NCBI RefSeq assembly: GCF_036785885.1
Contig: NC_092317.1
Location: 250,501 to 314,500, forward strand
DNA from: Coffea arabica
Lineage: Eukaryota > Streptophyta > Magnoliopsida > Gentianales > Rubiaceae
DNA: 64,000 nt
Direction: 5' to 3'
Positions 55,201-64,000 of this stretch are shown one piece after another; position 1 is the stretch's first letter; every line of letters begins with the position of its first letter. Both the position numbers and the translations under genes were made by a program. The notes beneath the pieces are model-generated. The model saw only the letters and a program-made list of their open reading frames with translations, was not told the origin of the DNA and ran no database searches.

Positions 55201-58200
55201 ACAACATGATTCAAAGAGACAAGTATTAAAATTAAGGGTTAATTTCACATACCTCCCCTATGGTTTTTAACAATTGCAGAAAGCTCCTCTCAAGTTCTAA
55301 ATATTACACATCCCTCCTCTATTTTCACTATTAAGTAAAATTCTAGATTCAAAAGACTATATTTTTTTTCAAAATTCTTATAATGCCCTTGAGTTATAAT
55401 TCACAACAAAAATATAAAGGAAAAAAATGGTTTACAATCTCTATTTCATTTATCTTTATTTCCTACCACTATTACCTACTCATCAACATCTAAATTACTA
55501 TTAAATAAATACTTATATTTATTCTAATGTTTCTTTTTTACTTAAAAATTTCTGATGTAGACCATTGTATCAACTATAAATGCTATATCTTATACCTAAA
55601 AACTTACCTACAATCTAGGCATGTCAATGGGTCGGGTCTTACCCAGATCTAATACATATGAGTAGGGTTTAGATTTAATTTTTCAAATCCAAACCCTACC
55701 CAGACCCAGACCCTATGAGAGAGTCATGGGTCTGAGTAGGATTTGATTTTTTAGAATCCATATCCAAATCCAGACCCATATCAAACCCTAGCCAGACCCA
55801 TGTATACTTAATTAAATAATATATAGTAGTAAATTTATAAAATAATCTAATATTCTATGGCCATTGGATGTAAGACTTCATGACCGTTAGATTAAATGAT
55901 TCACTCTTAACCTAATAAAATACTAATTAGTTCCACCTATGCCTATCTATTGTGTGCCTCCATTGTCTTTCTCTACCTCTCTATTTCATTTCTTTAGAAA
56001 TCTTGCAAACTATTTCTTTTGCCCTACCATCTATCAGTTTGTCTTTACTGTTTTACTCAACTAAGTTCAAATATTGGTAAGTTCAAAAAATATTTCATAT
56101 GAATATATGATGTAATTTGGTAGTAACGAATCTACTATAATGTTCTCAATTCGTCTATGTACACAATAAATAGTTTGTGCATGATATGTTAAAGTAATAA
56201 TAAATTCATGATATTATAAAGCATTGGTTCATTGATTGCTTTATGAAATAATAGTCATCTACTGATTACTTTATTCATAGTACTTGCAAATTAAGGTATA
56301 TTACTTTTATAGGCATTGAATCATGTTAATAACCAATCTATTTCTGTTTTCTAGAAAATGGCAACGGATCCCACTCTTAATATTGGTGATCAAGACAGAG
56401 TGGTCAACTTGGGAGACGAAGAAATACACACGCCTGTTGAAGGGAAGAAAAAATTAATTTCAAATGTATGGGATGATTTCGATAGAAGTAATGATGTTGT
56501 AACATGTAGGCATTGTAAGAAAAAATTTGCAGCAAAAACTACTTCTGGTACTAGCCACTTGAAAAAGCATATTGAAAATTGTTTTGCTAGGAAGAGAAAA
56601 AACCAATCGTTACTTTTTGCAGCAAAGAATGTTACTGATGGGACTGTAAAACTTGAGCCTTACAGATTTGATCAAGAAACTAGTAGAAGAGACATGGCTA
56701 CGATGATAATTATCCGTTTAATATGTGTGACCATGAATTTTTGAGATATTTTGCAATGGTTTAAACCCAAATTTCAAGGTTGTCAGTCGAAATACTTTAA
56801 GGGCAAATGTGATTAATTTGCATAAAGAAGAAAAGAAAAGGTTGTACAACCACTTGGATGACATCTCTTCTAAAGTTACTTGTACTACTAATATTTGGAC
56901 ATCAGACCACTCAAATATTGGGTATTGTTGCTTGACTGCATATTATATAACTGAGGATTGGGAATTGAAGAAGAAAATTCTTGCATATAAATCCATTGCA
57001 TATCCCCATGATGGTGAAACATTGAGCTTGTTTGGATAGTGGGTTATTTTTCCAAATATATTTGCTTACATCACCATTACAATTTTTAATACAGCTTTTT
57101 ATCTCACATACACCACATCACAAAAAATGCTACAGTAAAAATATCTCAAATAATTTACAATCCAAACAAACCAATTGTTTAAATTCATCTCTGATTTGAT
57201 AATGGAGTGGAATTTGGACAAGAAGATTTTTTCAGTAGTAGTTGACAATGCAACTTTAAATGACTCTATGGTCAAATACTTGAAATCTTGGCTTGTTGAC
57301 AAGTCTCTACTACCTTTGGGAGGGGAACTACTGCATGTTCGATGTAGTGCACATTTATTAAATTTGATTGTCCAGGATGGATTGGCTGAAATTGGAGGAC
57401 TACTTAGCAAGATTCGAGGAACAGTAAAATACTTGAAAAAGTCTGCTTATGCAAATCAAAATTTTGAAAATGCAATTAACCAATGCAAGTTGAAAGGTAA
57501 AAGGAAAGTGGGTTTGGATGTTCAAAATAGGTGGAATTCTACATTTACAATGCTTGATACTGCATTACCACTAAGGGAAGCTTTTGATCGTTTAGACCAA
57601 ATGGGCAAGAACTATAAGTATAATCCATCTCAAAAGGAGTGGGAAGTTGTTGTTATTGTTGTTCATAGTTGTCTAAAACACTTTTATAATGCAACTCGTC
57701 ATTTTAGTGGTACGAAATTTCCAATAGCAAATGTGTTTTTTCCTGATATTTGTAGCATTCAACTTCAATTGATGAAATGGGAACAAAGTGAACATGACTT
57801 TTTTAGACATATGGCTGGTCCAATGAAAGAGAAGTTTGAAAAATATGGGGAAGAGTGTAGTTTGGTACTGACAATAGCTGTAGTGCTTGATCCAAGGTTT
57901 AAGATGGATTTGGTGGAGTATTATTATAGACAAATTCATGGACATAATGCTGAAAAATATATTCAACGGGTTCATAGTACTTTAGTTGATTTGTATATGG
58001 ATTATGGAGGTAAATTTTTACCATCATTAGATCTTTGGAACAGTGAAAGTGTTGAGAAAAGTAGTTCAAGTAACGATGCATTGAGTGACTTTGATAAATG
58101 GTACTTCGAGTCTCACTCGTCTTGCCTTCATGCAAATCAAAAATTAGAATTGGATCAATACTTGGAAGAGCAAAAGTTTCCAAGAAAGGACAATTTTGAT

Positions 58201-61200
58201 ATTTTAGAATGGTGGAAAGCTAATTGTCCAAAATTTCCTATTTTGGCAAAAATGGCACGTGATATATTGGTTGTTCCGACCACTACAGTTGCATCAGAAT
58301 CTGCATTTAGTGTTGGTGATAGAGTAATTGATGAGACTCGTGCCAAATTACTTCCAGATGTAGTTAAAGCATTAGTGACTACTGATGATTGGATTGAATC
58401 AAAGAAAAAAATGAGTAAGTATTTATAAATATTCTTATTCTATTATTTATTTACTATCGATTCTTTGTCAAATAACTTTTATTTCATTCACTATTTTAGG
58501 GCTCAATTGCGAGACATCTACCAATATCGAGATTTAAATAAGAAAAAGAGGTACAAAATTACATTTTTTTAATAAGGTTGAATATTTATATATGTTATGA
58601 TTGTTTCCTTTTTCAAAAACTAATCCTAATTGGTATTGTAATTGGTGCAGACTTTTTCAGGAAAAGGAGAAAAGGTAAAAGCAAACAAATGAAAGATTAG
58701 ATGTGGATGCAGTTAAATCTTTGAAAATATACACAAGTAGTCAATAATAGTTCTTTATTTAAGTTCATAATATTGCATTCAACTTTTTGAATGTTATTTT
58801 ATTATTTGAAAACAAAAATTGGATGGTATTTATATTATTTATGAATTCTCTCCATTTTTAGTACATTTTTACTTTAGTATATTCAGAAATACCCATGGAT
58901 ACCCATTGGATACCCAAATCCATGAGGGTTTGGGTATGAATTTTCTTTTTCAGACCCAAAAGGGTCTGGATTTGGGTCTGGGTATAACTAAATTAAATGG
59001 GTCTGGATTTGGATCAAAGGGATCCAATCCAAACCCTACCCATTGACATGCCTACTATAATTTCATAATAATATCAGATTTTACTTAACATACTACAATA
59101 TTTATCAATATTTCTAAATTTTAATTCCATAGCTGCCACTTTTTTAATACAAAATAATCTAAACCATCACTACTAATATAAATATCCAATATATTCCATT
59201 GGTACAGAATTCAAAATCAATCAAATTCTCTCTATAAGAATAATATCAACAATTGTAAATCAAAAATAGAAATACAATACAGTTATAAATATATACGAAG
59301 AACACTTTTTTTCATGATAACCATAACAGTATAACCTATATTTAGTTTATATTCCACTTCTTATCCTTAATTTTTATTTTTTATCACAGTCACTATCTCC
59401 ATCTCTATCTAATTTGATAATAAAATTAGCACTCAATTTGTCATTTGACAATTTTAATTTGCTAATACCTATAAAAAATTAGAAACAAAAATAGACGCAA
59501 AGAAACTATTTACTAATAATAGAAATCGAGGATTGGGAATAGCTACCAAGATATATAAATATTGATGGTTTAGTATATATGATGATTTTATTGGTAGCAA
59601 CAGTATATATTTGGTTGATAATAATAAATAAATGAATTTGAAAGAAAAATAGATATATGAGAAAGAGAATAGATAGTTAAATAGAAAAAACTGTAGTTTA
59701 AATTATTGGTTAATAATGGATTAGAGAGTTTTAATATTCGACATTGCTTGCAACCTGGATGTCTTAGGATCAACATTTGTTGATATCAGAAGTAGGATTT
59801 AGTGGTCCTTCTCATGTGTGAGAAGTAGGTTTTCATCTGTGCTTGTTCACAGGGAGCTGCTTTGTGCAATAATATTTCCTTAGTTTGTATTTGGTTAGGT
59901 TAGTTTCTTGATGTGAATGGTCTTCAAGCAACCAACCAGACCCCCAACCCAGAAACAAAAAGGCAATGGGGAAAAATAATTGTGGATTTGAAACAAACCA
60001 GTGTGGTTCTTTATCATTTTCTAGTTTGGAGGTTCATTTGAAATGCTTCATTCTGTTCATCTTAAATATGGGACTGCTCCATTGCATGTTAACTTTCTGA
60101 GCAATGCTACTCATTACAGTTTGAAAGTTCTGAAGTAAATGTTCCATTTGCAGGGCACGTGAAGAAGAAGAAAGAAAACTTAACAGGTTTGGCTTAAGAT
60201 CTGTCTTATCTATAACAGTCTCACTTCCCTTCCTACTTTCTGAGCCTTCCTTTTTTCGTTAACTTTATTGTTTGTCTCTTCCATCCCTGTGGTTTATTTG
60301 ATTGATAAAAAGAAAATTGTAGTTTTATGAGGAGATACCTAGAGACTGTGTCCTAAACTCAAATACCTTTCTAAGCTTGCCAATTGAAGCCTATAGGTCA
60401 ACTTTAGTTTGCTATTTGTATAATGTTAGCTGAATTTTCAGCTAAAACTGGGATAATAAGGTGATACATGTGTGGATTTATCCTTATTTATTATGTGGCT
60501 ACTGGAGGTGGTACAAGACATATTCCCTATGCTTTTAGTTTCCTTTTCAAGACAAACTTTACAGTTCTCTGGTTTTTCCTTATCAAACAAGGACATTGAC
60601 AAGGTTTATTAAAGGTTCTCATGGGCATATTTTTGTTGCAGGGAGGAATACAAAAGAGCGATAAAGGAATTGAAGCAGACTAGGTTTGGCTCTAATTCTA
60701 TTGTATGTCATTGAGTTAGGTTGCATAAGGTGTTGGTAGTAGTTCAGTAACTCATTTTGTTTGATGAATACTCGACAGGGAGAGGCTGGAAGCTCTGCTT
60801 GAGAGGTATGCTGCAAAATGGTTTTTCCTGAGTCAACATGAATCAAATTACTGGATTTTCCAACTTTAATTAAGATAATATTTTCTTTTGTTTTTGGGAT
60901 TCAAACTCCTTATTTGAAGATTTCCTGTTTGGGAACAGCACTTTCTTTTCTAAACTAGTTGTACTTATCTAAAGTTGTCATTACTTCAGCCTATGTGTCT
61001 GGAGGTGAATTACATAGGTTGAACCTTTTACCTATCTACTAAGATGGTATGTTGGCGAATTTTCTATGAGGATTCATATCTGTTTCGGAAAGATGTTGAC
61101 TGTGACCATCTGCTGATCACAAGTATTTAATGTACTTTAATTTTAACTGAAACCTAAGTGGGTACAAATATAGCTCCAGCTCTCAAAACTGTTTTTATTG

Positions 61201-61277
61201 CTGGTACTGATTACGGTTGACACAAAGGCATGGATGTTTTCTCATCCGCCTCTTTTGTTGCCAGGAAAAAGTGGTAA
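43267..61277 (+). CDS. C-terminal exons of an unidentified charged, probably coiled-coil protein
   Basis: I do not recognise the family. Six small exons keep one frame: 43267-43317, 44060-44095, 60155-60187, 60642-60683, 60779-60805, 61265-61277. Every junction falls after the second codon base, and every intron has GT and AG ends. The encoded tail runs AAAAEWDKLKAEEIKER, LALEQVLEELNK, AREEEERKLNR, EEYKRAIKELKQTR, ERLEALLER, then KKW and a stop. It is rich in Glu, Lys and Arg with Leu spaced as in a coiled coil. The intron between exons two and three is about 16 kb and filled with transposons. The exons to the left are not found, so the entry is 5'-partial. Regular phase and intact splice sites argue for a live gene. 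A transcript would settle this. Confidence 0.55.
45830..45960 (+). mobile_element. Probable tRNA-derived SINE
   Basis: TAGTTTAGTGG (45840-45850) fits the Pol III A-box consensus TRGYNNARNNGG over the part visible. About 30 bases later ACGAATTCTAATAC resembles a decayed B box (GTTCGAATCC type). A pyrimidine-rich tail follows. Plant tRNA-derived SINEs have this arrangement. No target duplication was identified. Confidence 0.4.
46206..47081 (+). repeat. Left arm of an 876-bp near-identical inverted repeat
   Basis: This segment matches the reverse complement of 51934-52809 almost base for base. I found a single mismatch in the parts compared by eye, near 46858. It includes 72 bases of flank outside the transposon that starts at 46278, so the repeat is a segmental duplication and not two separate insertions. 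Confidence 0.9.
46278..47483 (+). mobile_element. Long-TIR DNA transposon, copy 2
   Basis: About 1.2 kb. The left end is AGGGATAATTTCAGAAACC. The right end, inverted, is AGGGTTAATTTCACATACC, followed by further matching sequence (CTCCTGAGGTTTTT). It belongs to the same terminal family as the element at 41174. No clear target duplication was found. The inside is very AT-rich and non-coding. A frame at 46384-46650 is a by-product of this composition. Confidence 0.75.
47735..48366 (+). repeat. Left LTR
   Basis: It starts TGATGTGGAATGAG and ends in CA. It contains a TATA-like box and matches 53885-54516 along its length with many substitutions and small indels. Confidence 0.7.
48368..48382 (+). 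other. Primer-binding-like site after the left LTR
   Basis: GTGGTCTCAGAGTAA lies directly after the LTR end. Its TGGTCTCAGAGT part differs by two bases from TGGTATCAGAGC, the complement of the initiator-methionine tRNA 3' end used by many plant retroelements and pararetroviruses. Confidence 0.5.
48632..50152 (+). CDS. Capsid protein-like frame of caulimovirid (pararetrovirus) type
   Basis: An uninterrupted frame of 506 codons from ATG at 48632. The frame is open further upstream, from at least 48554. It has a Glu/Asp/Ser-rich N-terminal third, a central region with GFTGQLKNWWDN and FITGLPSLFSQRI, then GSFCDAFG, a Lys-rich basic stretch and a single CCHC zinc knuckle (C-x2-C-x4-H-x4-C) with its first Cys near residue 436. 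An acidic tail follows. This order fits capsid proteins of Caulimoviridae integrated in plant genomes and, more distantly, Ty3/gypsy Gag. Codon use is strikingly A-rich. No movement protein, protease or reverse transcriptase from such a virus is seen around it. It sits inside an old LTR element, and whether it is expressed is unknown. Confidence 0.7.
   Translation: MEVLNTKIDTLKKPDLKFPNDISAPHFQPRSLTREKEQDLVQSISNQKISNTDNLLNKISNALQNLTTDSKPSTSKINTLDQIIEDNSMEELEDLSEESINSDIEENILLPIENQFEEEDNQINRIKRKNYSNNKNWKMVSSKNYYPRPSPPDIQYEERSKFRTTKYDGDSIYEWNIDGKAEYEVLNNLQEMGMARLAYKIKNIQERNIATLLVSGFTGQLKNWWDNALTLQDKLSILEHTQEIEDDEGNIQIQSDAAEFLIVTIVMYFIGNPKEELNSNKTFLTNLRCPTLSDFRWYKDMFLTNVLRRPDCNASFWKERFITGLPSLFSQRIMDNLQKEMGTDVISFENITFGQLFAFVKKEGLMLCSELRLQIKYGSKRKEVGSFCDAFGIKRIKSPSAYKKKIKKYSKKPRYIKPKENEPTKKKRFIKKKIVCYKCGKIGHKANKCRLKEKITEICSNEEEIKNKLINLLINEQEQSTADDYYNDISSSNSEEKSYCTILSKV
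50291..50302 (+). other. Perfect initiator-Met tRNA primer-binding motif
   Basis: TGGTATCAGAGC lies 138 bases after the capsid-like frame. It exactly matches the motif used to prime reverse transcription in plant pararetroviruses and many LTR elements. Confidence 0.6.
50454..50471 (+). other. Decayed tRNA-Asp-type primer-binding site (Athila/Tat style)
   Basis: TGGCACTGTTGTCGGGGA resembles the tRNA-Asp-complementary site known from Athila/Tat gypsy elements. The differences are transitions at what would be CpG and related C positions. Sequence just before it (from about 50330, with GTCCCTGTGGAATCGATACC) looks like the 3' end of such an LTR. Confidence 0.5.
50647..51896 (+). pseudogene. Broken Ty3/gypsy gag (retrotrans_gag type)
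   Basis: Several consecutive frames encode a gag protein: SLRDYALP and ARPAINANNFESKPSLIQM, then KINGVSDDAIKLRLFSFS, CDKAKVWFNSYP, FLNKYFSPEKTAKLR, YEAWEKFKDL, RRCPCHGLPDWL, VQTFYNGLN and NNYQWANERGN. In-frame stops interrupt it near 50851, 51148, 51181 and 51457, and frameshifts occur after that. It probably belongs to the Athila/Tat-like piece whose primer-binding site is at 50454. The C-terminal end stops at the junction with the inverted-repeat arm. Confidence 0.8.
51934..52809 (-). repeat. Right arm of the 876-bp inverted repeat
   Basis: This is the reverse complement of 46206-47081. It separates the gag remnant (ending about 51896) from the protease remnant (from about 52810). It carries the TIR end of the transposon family (inverse of AGGGATAATTTC at 52737) plus the same 72-base outer flank as the left arm. 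Confidence 0.9.
52810..53884 (+). pseudogene. Decayed gypsy protease-region remnant
   Basis: Translation gives pieces that follow the retropepsin linker region of plant gypsy polyproteins: RTRYRISNRVFNLMINGDS (catalytic Asp region degraded), then YSIKKYVDEVLCYVGDVDA and a stop, then NIILVPLKS. Stops and frameshifts follow. A 110-codon open frame at 53552-53887 ends at the right LTR and has no recognisable domain. Reverse transcriptase and integrase are missing. Confidence 0.55.
53872..53882 (+). other. Polypurine tract before the right LTR
   Basis: AAGCAGGGGAG lies two bases before the right LTR (53885). That is the expected place for the plus-strand primer of an LTR retrotransposon; one pyrimidine interrupts it. 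Confidence 0.5.
53885..54516 (+). repeat. Right LTR
   Basis: This is the homologue of 47735-48366 in the same orientation, beginning TAATGCGGAACAAG and ending CA. The TG start is changed to TA, and the TATAAATA region of the left copy is lost here. Confidence 0.7.
56358..58428 (+). pseudogene. hAT transposase, BED finger plus dimerisation domain, disrupted
   Basis: The start is ATG at 56358. The first frame (56358-56744) has a BED zinc finger (VWDDFDRSNDVVTCRHCKKK, then HLKKHIENC). A frameshift before 56809 is followed by RLYNHLDDISSKVTCTTNIW. A 149-bp MITE then breaks the frame at 57025. The remainder (57175-58428) has the catalytic-fold stretch WNLDKKIFSVVVDNA and LHVRCSAHLLNLIVQDGL. It ends with the hAT dimerisation domain (DILEWWKANCPKFPILAKMA, then PTTTVASESAFSVGDRVID). 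The family is Ac/RICESLEEPER-like. It is not functional as it stands. Confidence 0.88.
57025..57173. mobile_element. 149-bp MITE inserted in the hAT transposase
   Basis: The ends are AGCTTGTTTGGAT and the inverse ATCCAAACAAACCA. ATTG is repeated on both sides (57021-57024, 57174-57177). It contains CTTTTTATCTCACATACACC and a TACAGTAAAAAT stretch common in plant MITEs. Its 149 bases plus the 4-base duplication equal 51 codons, so frame is kept across it, but it carries an in-frame stop. Confidence 0.7.
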
Positions 61278-63053
61278 TTAGGGACTTGTGGAGCTTTGCC
61301 AGTGACCTAGAAGTACAGAGATGATAAATTTGTTAAAGTGGTTAAGATAATTTTCTGAGTTGCTTTTGGCCCATATGGTTGCTGCATTAATTGATGGCTG
61401 TAGTTTCAGCGAATCACTGAGAAATGGGCATGTTAGCATATCAGCTTTATTTTAGGGCGGAAACACCAGTAAATACTTAACTGAGACTGATGGAATCATT
61501 GGTTCGCACAGCCTATCAGGTGTTTAGATTTATAAATCTTGGTTTAGCTTTCTTTACCTTGTTATTGCACTAAATCTGTCTTGTAATCTATGCATTTGCC
61601 CTTGATTTAAGCTGATAAATATGGAATGAACCTGGTGAAATCTTGTAATTATGAGCTATGTACATTTCAACATCTATCATTTTGCTTTTCAGAAGTATAG
61701 TCACTTTTGAATTTTTGAACCATTTCCTTGAACTATGAGTCCACTGTTGCTAAATGGTAACATTCATTATAGGAAAAGAGAAGCAATATGATGTGGCTGA
61801 AATGCCCATCAACTCTTATTAAACTTGGATGATACTAATGTGAAAAATTGTGTGGGCAAAAATGGCAAAAACAAAAAAGAATGGCGGAAAAATAAATCTT
61901 GAGGTGGATGGGCTTTGATTTTTTAATTAAAAAAATTAAAGCCGAGTTTGACTATGATTAGATCCTCAGTGCAAGTGCTAAGGAGAGTGGTTGAGGATGG
62001 TGGCTGTCACAGATATTTTGGAGGCTTGGAAGGGGATGGCTAGCAGAGCAGTGCCTGGTGCCATAATCTTGGGCTTGTTTCTTTTGCTCTCTCTGTACCT
62101 CTCCATCTGATTTAGTTGTTTTATCACTTCTACGTCGTATTCTGGATGTTGATATAGTTGTGAAATTTGCGGTTATTGTTAGCTGGTTCAGACAGCAATT
62201 ATCCAGCTGCGGTAAAAAATTTTCAAGGTGGGTTGGCATTTTAGTTCTGACATCGAGGAGTCTGCTGATAATAGGTTGAAACTACAAGGGGGAGATGGAA
62301 GTGGCCTAAATGCTTTCATTTGTTTCCTACTTGTTCTCTTCCATTTCTCCCTTCTGTAACTTAGGTAACTTCTGATGTGAGATGTTCTGTGCAACTCAGG
62401 AAAAATGCAGGAAAGAGTGACGGAAAGCAGAAATAGAGCATGAAGTTGACTGGCCAAATAAAATAGAGCTGCTCTAGCTATCAGTTGGATGTTTTGCCCA
62501 GGAACCGGATAACTGGGCAGAAAGCAGTAGCCGTTTACCAATTTGAACTAATGTTGTTTTTGTTTATATGCTAGAATGATGACTTTTTGTGTGATGGCTT
62601 TCAATATTTCGCAAGTTTCGGGTATAGCAAAACCCAAAAACCTCAATTCCCCGTGCGGGGGGATCCACACTTTTTGACACCTAAGAAATGGTAACGAGTA
62701 GAGCAGGGCCATACCAAGTTGCTGGTTAATTACGTTACGAGATGTATTGACGGGCTTTACGCATTCAGTTCCAGCTATTTCTGCATCTTCTAAGCCACTT
62801 GAACGACATATACCGACGCCATTCATCACTGGAGGAAATTTTTTTTATTATTTCAAAAAATGGTGATGGCCTTTAAAAACGAAAAAGAAAATGTAAAGGA
62901 TAAGCTTCTGATAATGTGAAGCTTTGACTTCGTCAGTAGTTGTCCTGCATCATGTTTTGAGTTTTCGCTAGGCAATTTATCTGTAAAGGTACTCGTTGGG
63001 TCTGGCTGTGAACAAGAATTGCTCCCTGCAGTGCATCTTATAGTTAACATGCT
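61278..63053. other. 3' flank of the split gene, no further gene supported
   Basis: The left part should hold the 3' UTR. A block at about 62600-62830 is visibly richer in G and C than its surroundings and carries a 93-codon minus-strand frame (62548-62829) that I cannot assign. The rest is AT-rich without recognised features. Confidence 0.4.
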
Positions 63054-63140
63054 AATTTGAGAAACCTCCCTTGAGGTTTTTGACAAATTTACTTAGCTTT
63101 CCTAAGATTGCAATAATTAATAGACCTTCTTTAGTCCAAT
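63054..63140 (+). mobile_element. Terminal fragment of the long-TIR transposon family
   Basis: TTTGAGAAACCTCCCTTGAG, then GTTTTTGACAAATTTACTTAG and TCCTAAGATTGCAATAATTA, match the end region of the elements at 46278 and 52737 with scattered changes. The other end was not found. Confidence 0.65.
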
Positions 63141-63732
63141 CAAATAACTAAAATGTCTTCCGCTTAAGTCATAAAGGGCCAAAAAAGAAAAGAAAAAGTC
63201 TTACTCCTCCGTCTCATTGTTATTGTAATATTTCACTTTTTTTTTATTGTCCCAAAATTAGAGTCATGCTACAATTTTTCCCTTCCACAGTTTCATTCTA
63301 ACCCTTGTTGTGCATGTGTAAAAAAATCCCAAGAAATTTAATGGGACCTAATATTTATTCCCATTTAGAGAAGTTACAAGAGTGTGTAAAACAACTCTTA
63401 CTTTATAAGGCTAGTATTGATGCGTTGAGGAAGAGATGCATTTGATTGAGATAGGATCCACATAATTATGACTCCCTGACAAACATAAACTTTAGTTGAC
63501 TAAGGTACTTCCAACGGGTAAATTTGGAAAGCATCCGTTGGAAATAATAATCTATTATACATAAAAAGTTTCAATCACAAGAAACGTTCAAATCATACAA
63601 GTGATTGATTCATTGGAGATTCACAAATTCGAGATCCCTTCCTTATTTATTCTTAATTTTGTATAGTTCTAGTGTGTTTATTCTAACACATCCGGATTCA
63701 TATTATGTTACCACATCCGAATTCCTATTGTG

Positions 63733-64000
63733 TTAGTATCATTTGTTATTTGTTAAGTGGGGCGTGTGTTTTAAATTAATTCTAGCAGTTGTTAGTTACT
63801 TAACTAGTATTAATTAAGAGTTACTCAAGTCATTAGTTTGGTTCACTAAATGACTAAGGTCATTTTGACCATAGTAAGCCGAGTTAGGATTTAGAAACTA
63901 GTTAATTGTTTTCTAATTTGATTAGGATTTTTTATTCTCATAAAGGGTATATAAAAGCTTTAGTTATACGTTAGTAAGTTAGACACATGGAATAAGAATT
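63733..64000 (+). mobile_element. Possible partial LTR at the window edge
   Basis: The sequence from TGTTAGTATCATTTG onward has LTR-like character: a TATATAAAAG box at 63949-63958 followed by GTTAGTAAGTTAGACACA. The partner repeat would lie outside the window, so this rests on appearance alone. Confidence 0.25.

Larger units (their letters stand above)
55616..59054 (+). mobile_element. hAT-family DNA transposon with degenerate transposase
   Basis: A 3439-bp element with inverted ends TAGGCATGTCAATGGG and CCCATTGACATGCCTA. The flanking 8-bp duplications are CTACAATC (55608-55615) and CTATAATT (59055-59062), which differ by two transitions. The intact site in copy 2 (inverse of about 47107) reads CTACAATCTCATAATAAT, confirming the insertion point. 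Subterminal regions repeat AGACCC and GGGTCTG motifs. It carries a BED-finger plus RNase H-like transposase that is broken. Confidence 0.9.
55235..59741 (-). mobile_element. Long-TIR DNA transposon, copy 3, interrupted and truncated
   Basis: The left part (55235-55615) matches the inverse of 47091-47483. The right part (59055-59741) matches the inverse of about 46425-47090. The two parts join exactly as in copy 2 once the hAT element 55616-59054 is discounted. The far end lacks about 150 bases including its TIR, stopping at ATATTCG before unrelated sequence. Confidence 0.8.
44096..60154 (+). other. Sixteen-kilobase transposon-filled intron
   Basis: The donor is AA then GTAAAG and the acceptor is TTTGCAG then G, both matching the frame of the flanking exons. 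The intron contains the SINE, TIR transposon, LTR retrotransposon, capsid frame and hAT entries listed below. The parts outside these entries (44096-45829, 54517-55234, 59742-60154) show no gene or repeat I can name. Confidence 0.55.

Overview
This is nuclear DNA from a flowering plant, most likely a eudicot. The evidence is GT-AG introns in long multi-exon genes, AT-rich introns, plastid transit peptides, plant-only gene families (autoinhibited Ca2+-ATPase, EXO70, MSR-type O-fucosyltransferase) and plant transposon types. I cannot fix the species.

The left 40 kb is gene-dense. In order: an ACA9-like plasma-membrane Ca2+-ATPase (+, 33 exons, 1080-14145); an MSR-like O-fucosyltransferase (-, 6 exons, 14898-18347); a spacer with a non-autonomous hAT element (21231-22303); a NOP2-type rRNA cytosine methyltransferase (-, 16 exons, 22794-28175); a single-exon EXO70 exocyst subunit (+, 29998-32022); a glutamyl-tRNA-reductase-binding protein (PGR7/GluTRBP) gene (-, 5 exons, 33122-36272); and a plastid-targeted protein of unnamed family (-, 7 exons, 37491-39835). 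I derived each exon chain by hand from splice sites and phase continuity. The ACA9, MSR and PGR7 relatives are also neighbours in Arabidopsis (At3g21180, At3g21190, At3g21200), so this looks like a conserved block with NOP2 and EXO70 between its members.

The right 24 kb is a repeat-filled stretch inside what appears to be one gene. Six very small exons (43267-61277, +) keep one reading frame and encode the charged, probably coiled-coil C-terminus of a protein I cannot name. The intron between its second and third visible exons is about 16 kb. It holds a tRNA-derived SINE, several copies of one long-TIR DNA transposon family, an old LTR retrotransposon (47735-54516), an undisrupted caulimovirid-type capsid reading frame inside that retrotransposon, decayed Ty3/gypsy gag and protease pieces, a near-identical 876-bp inverted duplication, and a 3.4-kb hAT element nested in another transposon and itself interrupted by a MITE. 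The last 1 kb has another fragment of the TIR family and a possible partial LTR at the window edge.

The most unusual features are the undisrupted capsid frame among broken retroelement genes, the young inverted duplication linking two sites about 5 kb apart, the layered insertions whose order can be read from target-site duplications, and two GC-AG introns in the Ca2+-ATPase gene.
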